Shown here: positions 36,971 through 45,994 of the stretch, one piece after another | Position numbering within the stretch: position 1 is the stretch's first letter | How the letters are laid out: each line of letters begins with the position of its first letter | Program-made: the position numbers and the translations under genes | Notes under the pieces: model-generated | What the model was told of the DNA's origin: nothing | The model's input: the letters and a program-made list of their open reading frames with translations, nothing else | The model's database searches: none | Origin: Thermosediminibacter oceani DSM 16646 | GTDB lineage: Bacteria; Bacillota; Thermosediminibacteria; Thermosediminibacterales; Thermosediminibacteraceae | Direction: 5' to 3' | NCBI RefSeq assembly: GCF_000144645.1 | Contig: NC_014377.1 | Span: 1,054,001-1,118,000, forward strand | Length of the DNA stretch: 64,000 nucleotides

Positions 36971-39001
36971 TTGAAATCCTACGATGTGGCTGTAGCTTTT
37001 TTTGTGGTTCTGGTTATCGTTATGATGGTAATACCTTTACCTTCGGGGTTACTTGATATACTGCTCTCATTTAATATAACATTTTCCCTGGTAATTCTGC
37101 TGGTAGCCATGAATACGGAGAAACCTCTTAGCTTTTCCATATTCCCATCTTTACTGCTGATGGCTACGCTGTTCAGACTTGCTCTCAATATATCTTCAAC
37201 CCGTCTGATATTGTTAGAAGGTTATGCCGGTCAGGTTATTGAGGCTTTCGGAAATTTCGTGGTCAAGGGCAACGTGCTGGTAGGATTTATAATTTTCCTC
37301 ATCATAGTTATCATTCAATTCATGGTTATTACGCGCGGCGCTGAAAGAGTCGCCGAAGTGGCTGCAAGATTTACTTTGGATGCAATGCCCGGCAAGCAGA
37401 TGAGCATCGATGCAGACCTTAATTCCGGTCTTATCACTGAAGCCGAAGCCAGACAGCGCCGAATGGAAATTCAGCTGGAAGCGGATTTTTACGGGGCTAT
37501 GGATGGTGCCAGTAAGTTTGTAAAAGGCGATGCCATAGCAGGAATTATTATAACGGCCATAAACATCATTGGTGGATTGATTACGGGGATGGTCTTCCAG
37601 GGCCTCGACGCAATGACCGCATTAAACAGATACGTCCTTCTTACCGTTGGGGACGGACTGGTAAGCCAGATACCTGCACTGCTTGTATCTACAGCTACAG
37701 GCATCATAGTGACAAAAGCGGCCAGCGAAGGGAATATGGGGGAAGGTCTCATAAAACAGCTTACTTCCTACCCGAAGATCCTGCTGATAGCCGCCGGTGT
37801 GCTAGCCTTTTTCGCGGTAATTCCCGGTCTGCCGCATATTCCATTTCTGGCCCTTGCGGGAATATTCGGATACATGGGTTTGTCCATACAGAGGATATCC
37901 CAGCGGGAAAATTTGAAGGAGCAGGAAATGCGCAAAGAAAAGGAACTGGAAGAAATCAGAAAGCCGGAGAACATACTGTCATTGTTGCAGGTAGATCCTA
38001 TCGAAGTAGAATTCGGCTACAACATAATACCCCTTGCCGATGTAAACCAGGGAGGGGACCTGCTGGACAGGGTGATTATGATAAGGCGCCAGTGTGCGCT
38101 GGATCTGGGCATGATAGTTCCGATGGTGAGATTGAGAGACAATATCCAATTAAAGCCCAATGAGTACGTTATAAAAATAAAAGGTGTAGAAGCAGCAAGA
38201 GGGGAACTGAAAGTTGACCACTACCTGGTGATGAATCCTACCGGTGGGCCTATAGAAATAGACGGTATTGATACCCGGGAACCCGCTTTCGGATTACCGG
38301 CGAAGTGGATTACTAGCGATAAAAAAGAAAAAGCTGAAATACTTGGGTACACTGTAGTGGACTCTTCATCGGTTATAGCCACCCATCTGACAGAGATAAT
38401 AAAAGCCTATGCCCACGAGCTGATCGGAAGGCAGGAAGTGAAGAATATCCTGGATAATATAAAAGAGCAATATCCTTCTCTTGTCGAAGAACTAGTGCCA
38501 AAAGTTTTGACCCTCGGTGAAATCCAAAAGGTGCTGTCAAATCTACTCAGAGAAAATGTACCAATAAGAGATATGGTTACGATACTGGAGACACTAGGTG
38601 ACTACTCTAACATAACCAAAGATACCGATGTCCTGACGGAATACGTAAGGCAGCGGTTGAAAAGAGTTATAACCAGCCGGTTTATTCCCGATAAAAAGGC
38701 TCATGTAATAACCCTTGACAAGAATGTAGAGGAGCTCATTTCAAACTCGGTTACCCAGACGGAGAACGGTGTGTACATCTCGATCGATCCGGCTACTGTT
38801 CAAAAAATGATAAGCTCGTTGATAGACAACATCAATCAGGTCACAAGGCGCGGGATGCAGCCTATTGTTCTGACCAATCCCCTTGTCAGGAGACATTTTA
38901 GAAAAATTATAGAAACCAGCCTACCACATATACCGGTGCTGTCTTACGGGGAGATAGATCCAAATGTAGAAGTAAGGTCAGTGGGGACGGTGAAAGTGTA
39001 A
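36971..39001 (+). CDS. flhA: Flagellar export gate protein FlhA
   Basis: FlhA is the large ring subunit of the export gate. The 676 residues have eight N-terminal transmembrane helices, the FHIPEP-type loop (RGAERVAEVAARFTLDAMPGKQMSIDADLNSG) and a soluble C-terminal domain from about 330. The start is TTG, 3 bases after flhB. Confidence 0.97.
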   Translation: MKSYDVAVAFFVVLVIVMMVIPLPSGLLDILLSFNITFSLVILLVAMNTEKPLSFSIFPSLLLMATLFRLALNISSTRLILLEGYAGQVIEAFGNFVVKGNVLVGFIIFLIIVIIQFMVITRGAERVAEVAARFTLDAMPGKQMSIDADLNSGLITEAEARQRRMEIQLEADFYGAMDGASKFVKGDAIAGIIITAINIIGGLITGMVFQGLDAMTALNRYVLLTVGDGLVSQIPALLVSTATGIIVTKAASEGNMGEGLIKQLTSYPKILLIAAGVLAFFAVIPGLPHIPFLALAGIFGYMGLSIQRISQRENLKEQEMRKEKELEEIRKPENILSLLQVDPIEVEFGYNIIPLADVNQGGDLLDRVIMIRRQCALDLGMIVPMVRLRDNIQLKPNEYVIKIKGVEAARGELKVDHYLVMNPTGGPIEIDGIDTREPAFGLPAKWITSDKKEKAEILGYTVVDSSSVIATHLTEIIKAYAHELIGRQEVKNILDNIKEQYPSLVEELVPKVLTLGEIQKVLSNLLRENVPIRDMVTILETLGDYSNITKDTDVLTEYVRQRLKRVITSRFIPDKKAHVITLDKNVEELISNSVTQTENGVYISIDPATVQKMISSLIDNINQVTRRGMQPIVLTNPLVRRHFRKIIETSLPHIPVLSYGEIDPNVEVRSVGTVKV

Positions 39002-40126
39002 ATGAGGATTAAGACTTACATAGCAGATAACATACAGGAAGCGCTTTACAAAGTAAAAAGTGAGCTTGGAAAAGATGCAATAATTCTTCAGACAAGGCAG
39101 ATTAAAAAGGGCGGGATTCTGGGATTTCTTTCCAAGACCAAAGTTGAAGTAATAGCCGCCTGTGACGTAAACGCAACGGCAAAACCAATGTCAAACCCCG
39201 TGATATACTCGGTACCTAAAAGGGAAAACAGCCAAGAAAAACTGGAAGATATAAAAAACGAGATAAACGAAGTAAAAGATATGCTGAAAAATCTGTACTC
39301 CCGAGGTGTACATATAGAAAAACCCTTGCCGGACTTACCGTCACCACTGGGTGAAATATACCAAAGGCTTAAATTGATGGAAATAGATAAGGATTTAATA
39401 GATAAGTTTATCGATGGTTTAAAACGAGATTTTCCCGGTGAAAACTTTGACGAAAATGCGGCCAAGACTTATTTAAAAAACCAGATTATATCAATAATAA
39501 AGCCCACGGAGCCAATAAAATTTTTGGAAAGCGAACCATCCAAAATCGTGTTTGTAGGTCCGACCGGAGTTGGAAAAACTACCACGATAGCAAAACTCGC
39601 TGCTTTTTATACGCTAAACCAGGGAAAAAAAGTTGCCCTAGTTACTGCCGACACTTACCGGGTTGGTGCTGTTGAGCAGCTGAAGACCTATGGGGACCTT
39701 CTTGAAATTCCGGTAGAAGTAATATTTGAACCAAAAGAAGCCCCGATTTTATTGAAGAAGCTTTCCGGTTACGACCTAATTTTGATCGACACTATGGGTA
39801 CAAGCCCCAGGAATAAAATGCAGATCAAAAAAATTAAGGGTTTGATAGAAAATATAAAGCCAACAGAAACCCATATGGTAATAAGTGCTACAACCAGAAC
39901 AGGGGATATTTACGAAATTCTGGAGAATTACAAGGAAATAAATTATCAAAAACTTATCTTTACCAAACTTGATGAAACCAGAACCTACGGACTAATATTG
40001 AATGCTATTTATTCTACAAACTGCAGTCCCTCATACCTTACGGTTGGTCAAAACGTTCCAGACGATATAGAGGTTGCCTCGGCTGCCAAAATAGCAGATC
40101 TCATCCTGGAGGGAAGCGATCGATGA
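39002..40126 (+). CDS. flhF: Flagellar GTPase FlhF
   Basis: FlhF is an SRP-type GTPase that sets the place of flagellar assembly. The 374 residues have an N-terminal basic region (MRIKTYIADNIQEALYKVKSELG), a linker, and the NG domain with P-loop [15 protein letters not shown] and ALVTADTYRVGAVEQLKTYG. The G3 motif DTMGT replaces the usual DTAG/DTMG-R form, a minor variant. The ATG follows flhA directly. Confidence 0.95.
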   Translation: MRIKTYIADNIQEALYKVKSELGKDAIILQTRQIKKGGILGFLSKTKVEVIAACDVNATAKPMSNPVIYSVPKRENSQEKLEDIKNEINEVKDMLKNLYSRGVHIEKPLPDLPSPLGEIYQRLKLMEIDKDLIDKFIDGLKRDFPGENFDENAAKTYLKNQIISIIKPTEPIKFLESEPSKIVFVGPTGVGKTTTIAKLAAFYTLNQGKKVALVTADTYRVGAVEQLKTYGDLLEIPVEVIFEPKEAPILLKKLSGYDLILIDTMGTSPRNKMQIKKIKGLIENIKPTETHMVISATTRTGDIYEILENYKEINYQKLIFTKLDETRTYGLILNAIYSTNCSPSYLTVGQNVPDDIEVASAAKIADLILEGSDR

Positions 40127-40995
40127 ACGATCAGGCCAGTAAACTGCGGAGCTTGGAGAAAAGACGGGTTCATCAGGTAAAGGTTTCAAATTCGGTTAGG
40201 GTTATAGCAGTGACCAGTGGTAAGGGTGGAGTGGGAAAAACTAATTTTTCGGTTAACGTATCCATTGCGCTGCAGGAAATGGGTAAGAGCGTCCTATTAA
40301 TTGACGCCGATCTTGGGCTTGCAAATGTCGATCTTTTAATGGGGCTAAATCCTAAGTTTAACTTATTTCATGTGTTAGCAGGTCAGAAATCTATAAATGA
40401 CATCATTTTAGATGGACCCGGAGGAATAAAGATAATCCCCGGCGCTTCAGGACTTTATAATCTCGCCAATCTGTCGCAGACCGAAATCGACGGACTGATC
40501 AAGGCCTTTAATAATATAGATCTGCCCCTAGATATTATAGTTATCGATACCGGTGCAGGTATATCTAAAAACGTTATGAGCCTCGTCCGCGCTTCGAAAG
40601 AGGTTGTTGTGGTAACAACGCCGGAACCCACTTCGTTGACCGATGCATATGCAGTTATCAAATTGGTTCACAAGGATGTCGAAAAAATACATCTTGTCGT
40701 CAATAAAGCCGATAATTTCAAAACCGCAGAGGCAACAGCTCAAAGGTTAACGAATGCTTCTTTAAAGTTCTTGAGCACCTCCATAAATTATTTAGGTTTT
40801 ATACTAGAGGATAAAACGGTTTTTCGTTCAAATATGGAACAAGTCCCTTTTTATGTAAGATTTCCAAGTAGCCTTCCATCGAAATGCGTGATGAATATCG
40901 GTAGGAGACTACTTGAGGGTGAACTCGATTTTCCTGTTAGAGAGCAAACGGTCGGGGGCTGGATAAAAAAATTTTTATCATTTATGAGGAAGTAA
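40123..40995 (+). CDS. flhG: MinD-like ATPase FlhG (YlxH)
   Basis: FlhG regulates flagellar number with FlhF. The 290 residues contain an N-terminal FlhF-activating stretch (QASKLRSLEKR) and the deviant Walker A KGGVGKT at 34-40, then DADLGLANVDLLMGLNP. It overlaps flhF by 4 bases. Confidence 0.94.
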   Translation: MNDQASKLRSLEKRRVHQVKVSNSVRVIAVTSGKGGVGKTNFSVNVSIALQEMGKSVLLIDADLGLANVDLLMGLNPKFNLFHVLAGQKSINDIILDGPGGIKIIPGASGLYNLANLSQTEIDGLIKAFNNIDLPLDIIVIDTGAGISKNVMSLVRASKEVVVVTTPEPTSLTDAYAVIKLVHKDVEKIHLVVNKADNFKTAEATAQRLTNASLKFLSTSINYLGFILEDKTVFRSNMEQVPFYVRFPSSLPSKCVMNIGRRLLEGELDFPVREQTVGGWIKKFLSFMRK

Positions 40996-41016
40996 AAAAC
41001 GGGGGTTTCTAAGTCT

Positions 41017-41655
41017 ATGAAAAATATGCATTTGGAAGTAGGAATGAAAGTCGAGATCGAGGTAATTAGGGATGATCAGAATATAACACTTCCCACAAAA
41101 GTGGAGGATTTTGACGGTGACAGGATTTTGCTGGGAATGCCCTTTTTTGAGGGGAAGCTTTTTTTCCTGAAATCCGATGAGCTTGTCAGAATTTACTACG
41201 CAAAAAACTCTAGCTTTTATTTCGTAAAAGCTAGAGTTGTGGACAAAAAATATGCTCCGATTCCGATTATAGCGGTCGAACTGCTGGGACCTCCGGAAAA
41301 AAACCAGAGAAGGGGTTATTTCAGGTTACAGGTCTCTTTGAACGTAAAGATTAGACCTGAAGGGACAGAAAACTGGATAAATGCTTATGTAATCGATTTG
41401 AGTGCCAGCGGAGCGATGATATATTTCAGAAAGGAAATAGAGAAAGGGCAGATCGTTGAGATAAAATTGCAGCTAGACTCGAAAGAACTCAATTTGAAAG
41501 CAAAAGTCGTTAGGATAACCAAAGATCCTGGTAGGCGCATTAGTCCGTATAATATGGGGGTACAATTCATCGATATAGAGGAGCATATAAGGGACGAAAT
41601 CATAAAATTCGTTTTAAGCGAACAAAGAAAATTACGTAAAAAAGGTTGCATTTAG
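41017..41655 (+). CDS. PilZ-domain c-di-GMP receptor (YcgR/DgrA-like)
   Basis: The 212 residues have an N-terminal YcgR_2-type domain (MHLEVGMKVEIEV...LPTKVEDFDGDRILLGMP) and a C-terminal PilZ domain with the c-di-GMP motif RRGYFR and DLSASGAM (for [D/N]xSxxG). Such proteins brake or bias the motor when c-di-GMP is high. It stands where B. subtilis has cheB, between ylxH/flhG and cheA. With the riboswitch at the operon head it gives a second c-di-GMP input. Confidence 0.9.
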   Translation: MKNMHLEVGMKVEIEVIRDDQNITLPTKVEDFDGDRILLGMPFFEGKLFFLKSDELVRIYYAKNSSFYFVKARVVDKKYAPIPIIAVELLGPPEKNQRRGYFRLQVSLNVKIRPEGTENWINAYVIDLSASGAMIYFRKEIEKGQIVEIKLQLDSKELNLKAKVVRITKDPGRRISPYNMGVQFIDIEEHIRDEIIKFVLSEQRKLRKKGCI

Positions 41656-41688
41656 ATAAATTTTACAGCCAGGAGGTGAATATATAAA

Positions 41689-43656
41689 GTGGATAATCGG
41701 TACTTGAATGTATTTCTGGAAGAAGCAAATGAACATATTCAGAATCTGAATAATGGTCTTTTAGCTCTCGAGAGCGAGCCAAGCCAGGAAATTTTGGATG
41801 AAATTTTCAGGTCAGCTCACACGCTGAAAGGCATGGCGGGTACAATGGGTTTTAATAAAATATCCGAGTTGACCCATGAAATGGAAGACCTGCTGCATGA
41901 AATAAGGAACGGAAGTTTATCGATCACAAACACCATTATAGATGTACTCTTGAAGTGCGTAGATATGCTCCAGGAAATGACAGAACAGATTTCTAAAGAA
42001 GGATGGGAAGGAGAAACCGACATCCGGCCTGCCATAGCCGAAATAAAAAAAGTTATGTCTAATACGTCTAATGACAGCAAAGCTGCGGACGAGTCGGAAG
42101 GAAAAGATGATACAGGTTTTAATGAATTTGAACTTCGACTGATGGAAGAAGCGGCTAATAAAAACTTAAAAACATGGGAATTACACGTGGAACTGGAAGA
42201 AAACTGTCTTCTTAAATCCGCACGGGCTTTCCTGGTGTTCAAAACTCTAGAGAATCTGGGAGAAATAATAAAGACAAAACCTCACATTCAAGATATTGAA
42301 GACGAAAAATTTGATAAAGAATTTTACATTTACATAATATCTTCCAGATCGGAAGAAGACCTCTTAAATGCGGTTAATTCTGTGTCAGAGTTAAAATCGG
42401 TTAATGTAAGGGAAATTAATTTGGGAAATTTCCAGAAAAAGCTGACGGTTGCAAGGGAAACGTCCTCTGTCAAAGAAAGCCCAAAAGAGACAAACAGGAT
42501 CAGAAATACCAGCAAGACGCTGAGAGTGGATATCGAAAGACTGGATAATCTTATGAACCTTGTCAGCGAGCTTATAATTATAAAAACACGTTTAGAAGAG
42601 CTGGATAATTTAACCGAACAGGGGCAAAAAAGAAAAGAAGCCTTAGAATATCTGGAAAGAATAACTTCAAACCTCCACGACGCGGTCATGAAGGTAAGGA
42701 TGGTACCCATTGAAAATGTTTTTAACCGGTTCCCAAGGGTGGTACGCGATCTGTCAAGAGAACTGAACAAAGAAGTCAAGCTGGTAATTGAGGGTGCTGA
42801 AACCGAACTGGACCGGACGGTTATAGATGAAATAGGTGACCCACTGATACATCTGATAAGAAACGCCTTGGATCACGGAATCGAAACGCCATCGGAAAGG
42901 TTAAAAAAAGGCAAACCCAGAGAAGGCACATTAAAGTTGAAGGCCTTTCACGACGGCAATAATGTTGTAATAGAGGTATCCGATGACGGGCGCGGCATCG
43001 ATGTGGAAAAAGTATTGAAAAAAGCCCAGGAAAAAAACATGGTAGATAAATCCCAGGTAAAAAAATTAAAGGAAATTGAAATCCTGAGTTTCCTATTTGA
43101 ATCCGGATTCAGCACCAGTGAGAGAGTGACGGACATTTCGGGAAGAGGAGTAGGGCTGGATGTTGTCAAGACTAAAATCGAATCCCTGGGTGGTTCTGTA
43201 GAAATTAAGACCGCGAAAGATGAGGGTACGACCTTTTCTATACGGCTGCCTTTGACTCTCGCCATAATCCAGGCTCTAATGGTCCAGCTGGGTCAGGAAA
43301 AATACGCCATACCTTTGAGTGCAATTAAAGAAATAGTAATTATACCTAATACGGAACTTAAAAAAGTACATAAACACGAAGTGATACTACTGAGGGGAAA
43401 TGTAATTCCAGTTTTGAGATTGCACGAGATGCTTGACATACCTGATAACTGTCTGAAAAATGAAAATCTCACGGTGGTTATTGTAAAAAAAGGAGAGAAA
43501 GACGTAGGATTAATAGTCGACTCTCTGCTGGGAGAACAGGAGATAGTCATTAAGTCACTGGGCAACTTTTTGAAAAACATAAGATTTATAGCCGGCGCTA
43601 CAATTTTGGGCGACGGTCAGGTTGCACTGATTCTAGATATCAATGCTTTGATTTAA
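41689..43656 (+). CDS. cheA: Chemotaxis histidine kinase CheA
   Basis: CheA phosphorylates CheY in response to receptors. The 655 residues contain the HPt domain with phospho-His44 (IFRSAHTLKGMAGTMGF), a CheY-binding P2 region, the dimerisation helices (VDIERLDNLMNLVSELII), the ATPase (LIRNALDHGIE, DDGRGID, GRGVGLDVVK) and a C-terminal CheW-like domain. The start is GTG after AGGAGGTGA. Confidence 0.97.
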   Translation: MDNRYLNVFLEEANEHIQNLNNGLLALESEPSQEILDEIFRSAHTLKGMAGTMGFNKISELTHEMEDLLHEIRNGSLSITNTIIDVLLKCVDMLQEMTEQISKEGWEGETDIRPAIAEIKKVMSNTSNDSKAADESEGKDDTGFNEFELRLMEEAANKNLKTWELHVELEENCLLKSARAFLVFKTLENLGEIIKTKPHIQDIEDEKFDKEFYIYIISSRSEEDLLNAVNSVSELKSVNVREINLGNFQKKLTVARETSSVKESPKETNRIRNTSKTLRVDIERLDNLMNLVSELIIIKTRLEELDNLTEQGQKRKEALEYLERITSNLHDAVMKVRMVPIENVFNRFPRVVRDLSRELNKEVKLVIEGAETELDRTVIDEIGDPLIHLIRNALDHGIETPSERLKKGKPREGTLKLKAFHDGNNVVIEVSDDGRGIDVEKVLKKAQEKNMVDKSQVKKLKEIEILSFLFESGFSTSERVTDISGRGVGLDVVKTKIESLGGSVEIKTAKDEGTTFSIRLPLTLAIIQALMVQLGQEKYAIPLSAIKEIVIIPNTELKKVHKHEVILLRGNVIPVLRLHEMLDIPDNCLKNENLTVVIVKKGEKDVGLIVDSLLGEQEIVIKSLGNFLKNIRFIAGATILGDGQVALILDINALI

Positions 43657-43670
43657 AGGGGGTTCGTGCC

Positions 43671-44123
43671 ATGGAGGAAGTTCGCCAGTTTGTGGTATTT
43701 AGACTGGGGCAGGAAGAATATGGGGTGGATATACTGCAGGTGAATACGATCGAGCGGATGATGCCTATAACCAGGGTTCCGAAAGCGCCGCATTATGTGG
43801 AAGGAGTTATAAACCTGAGGGGTGAAATAGTTCCGGTAATAGACCTGAGGAAGAGATTCGACCTACCCCCGCTCGAAATTACCGGTGATACGAGAATCAT
43901 TATAGTTATGGTAGATGATTTAACTGTGGGAATGATTGTGGATTCCGCTACGGAGGTTATACAGCTGCCTCAGGAAGCTATCGAACCCTCAACCTCCGTT
44001 GCGGGAAACATCAATTCCGAGTTTTTAGAAGGGGTGGGCAAATTAAACGACAGGCTGCTTATAATATTAAATCTTGAAAAAATATTAAGGCCCGGAGAGC
44101 CCCAGCAGAGGGCCATAATGTGA
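43671..44123 (+). CDS. cheW: Chemotaxis coupling protein CheW
   Basis: CheW links receptors to CheA. The 150 residues are a single CheW domain: FRLGQEEYGVDILQVNTIERMM, VEGVINLRGEIVPVIDLRKRF and SATEVIQLPQEAIEP. It follows cheA by 14 bases. Confidence 0.96.
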   Translation: MEEVRQFVVFRLGQEEYGVDILQVNTIERMMPITRVPKAPHYVEGVINLRGEIVPVIDLRKRFDLPPLEITGDTRIIIVMVDDLTVGMIVDSATEVIQLPQEAIEPSTSVAGNINSEFLEGVGKLNDRLLIILNLEKILRPGEPQQRAIM

Positions 44124-44135
44124 GGTTCGATAAGT

Positions 44136-44774
44136 ATGTTTTCTACTTTTGAGCTGGATGCCCTGAAGGAAGTCGGAAACATAGGGGCTGGAAACGCTGC
44201 GACAGCTCTGTCGATGCTGTTATCTCAAAAGGTACAGATGAAAATACCGGAAATAAAGGTGTTACCCTTTGACGAAGTATCAAAATCAGTAGGTGGGCCT
44301 GAGAATCTGGTTACTGGGATTTTTTTAAGAGTGGAAGGAGACCTAGGCTTTAATATTTTATTCATTATGCAGGCCGGTGATACAACAAATTTACTAAAAA
44401 TTATACTCCACGAATCGAAAGAAACGCTGGAACTGACGGCTATGGAAGAATCAGCCTTGAAAGAAATTGGGAACATAATTGCCAGTGCTTTTATAGCAGC
44501 TCTCTCCGATTTTACAAAGCTGGCTTTAAGGATTTCTGTACCCAGTCTCGCCATAGATATGGCCGGTGCCATACTGAGTTTTCCCTTAAGCCTTTACGGC
44601 TGCATGGGAGACACAGCTTTTTTAATGGAAACCGAATTCGAAGAAGGGCTGGATGGAGTAAAAATTCATTTTTACCTTATACCCGATGATGACAAATCTT
44701 TCAGTACACTTTTAAAGACAATTGGAGTGAGATCTTCCGATGGAAATAATTCGCGTGGGGATGGGGGAATATAA
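44136..44774 (+). CDS. cheC: CheY-P phosphatase CheC
   Basis: CheC dephosphorylates CheY-P and is stimulated by CheD. The 212 residues show both active-site helices: Glu12/Asn15 in LKEVGNIGAGNAATALS and Glu110/Asn113 in LKEIGNIIASAF. The C-terminal tail overlaps cheD by 35 bases. FliY provides a second phosphatase in the same operon. Confidence 0.95.
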   Translation: MFSTFELDALKEVGNIGAGNAATALSMLLSQKVQMKIPEIKVLPFDEVSKSVGGPENLVTGIFLRVEGDLGFNILFIMQAGDTTNLLKIILHESKETLELTAMEESALKEIGNIIASAFIAALSDFTKLALRISVPSLAIDMAGAILSFPLSLYGCMGDTAFLMETEFEEGLDGVKIHFYLIPDDDKSFSTLLKTIGVRSSDGNNSRGDGGI

Positions 44775-45225
44775 GACGGCCAAAGCACCTGCATTGCTCG
44801 TATCTTTAGGGTTGGGATCCTGTGTGGGAGTGGTGTTGTACGACAGTACCAGGAAAATAGGCGGTTTGGCTCATGTAATGCTTCCCGACAGCAGTCTGAG
44901 CAGCAAGAAAGATTTTAATCCGGGGAAATTTGCGGATACAGCCATTGATCTGCTTGTCGCAGAACTTGAAAAGGCAGGAGCAAATTCTAAAAAACTCATA
45001 GCCAAGATAGCGGGTGGGGCCCAAATGTTCCAAATAAAATCGGACAACAATATCATGAAGATAGGAAAGCGCAACGTAGAAGCAGTTAAGAAGAAACTAG
45101 CAAAGATTAAGATAGACATAGTTGCAGAAGACGTCGAAGGAAATTACGGCAGGACCATAGAGTTTTGTTGTGATACGGGCAAGCTGACGGTGAAGACCAT
45201 AGGCCATGGAATAAAAATACTGTAG
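44740..45225 (+). CDS. cheD: Chemoreceptor glutamine deamidase CheD
   Basis: CheD deamidates receptor glutamines and pairs with CheC. The 161 residues contain catalytic Cys28 (GLGSCVGVVLYD) and His45 (GGLAHVMLPDS), plus KIAGGAQMF. Its deep overlap with cheC suggests coupled synthesis of the pair. Confidence 0.96.
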   Translation: MEIIRVGMGEYKTAKAPALLVSLGLGSCVGVVLYDSTRKIGGLAHVMLPDSSLSSKKDFNPGKFADTAIDLLVAELEKAGANSKKLIAKIAGGAQMFQIKSDNNIMKIGKRNVEAVKKKLAKIKIDIVAEDVEGNYGRTIEFCCDTGKLTVKTIGHGIKIL

Positions 45226-45240
45226 ATTTGAGGTGGTCAG

Positions 45241-45978
45241 GTGCAGGAGGCAGTCAGGGCTGAAAATCTCTGGATTGAGTATAAAAATACAGGAGACTCA
45301 AATTTGAAGGAAAGACTTATAGAAGAATACATACCTCTTGTAAAGCATATAGCAGCTCGTCTGGCCATAAATTTACCGCCCTGTGTAGATTACGATGACC
45401 TGGTGAGTGCCGGTATCATCGGGCTTCTACAAGCCATTGAACGCTATGACGTCGGAAAAGGAGTGAGATTTGAGACCTTTGCTTATACCAGGATCAGAGG
45501 GGCGATGCTTGATGAGTTACGCAGGTTAAATTGGATACCTCAAAAAACTATGGAGAAAGCTAAGCTTTTACAAGATGCCTATTCTCAAATGGAACAGGAA
45601 TTGAATGGAAATGTAAAAGATGAGGATATCGCAAGAAAGTTGAACATTACCATAGCTGAACTTCACCAGACTTATAAAGAATTAGCTGCGACAAATTTAG
45701 TTTCTCTTGAGGAAATATTTTCGGTTGCGGTCGAAGATAATGGTGAGCCTGTATCTCATGTCGAAAAAGAAGAGATAAAAAGAATACTAGGGGAAGCAAT
45801 CGATAGACTTCCACCCAAGGAAAAACTGGTAATCGCCCTTTACTATTACGAGGGTCTGAATTTAAAAGAAATATCCGTTGTCCTTAATCTGTCACCGGCC
45901 CGGATCTCACAACTCCATACCAAAGCCATTTTGAGGTTAAGGGGTAGTCTGAGTAGGAAAAGAGCTTATTTCCGGTAA
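45241..45978 (+). CDS. sigD: Flagellar sigma factor SigD (FliA/WhiG family)
   Basis: This sigma-28 factor directs late flagellar and chemotaxis genes. The 245 residues carry region 2 (YIPLVKHIAARL, DDLVSAGIIGLLQAIERYD, RFETFAYTRIRGAMLDELR), region 3 and region 4 (LPPKEKLVIALYYYEGLNLKEIS...SPARISQLHTKAI). The start is GTG. The gene is the normal distal member of the fla/che operon. Confidence 0.95.
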   Translation: MQEAVRAENLWIEYKNTGDSNLKERLIEEYIPLVKHIAARLAINLPPCVDYDDLVSAGIIGLLQAIERYDVGKGVRFETFAYTRIRGAMLDELRRLNWIPQKTMEKAKLLQDAYSQMEQELNGNVKDEDIARKLNITIAELHQTYKELAATNLVSLEEIFSVAVEDNGEPVSHVEKEEIKRILGEAIDRLPPKEKLVIALYYYEGLNLKEISVVLNLSPARISQLHTKAILRLRGSLSRKRAYFR

Positions 45979-45994
45979 TAGGGGGTTAGAGCCA

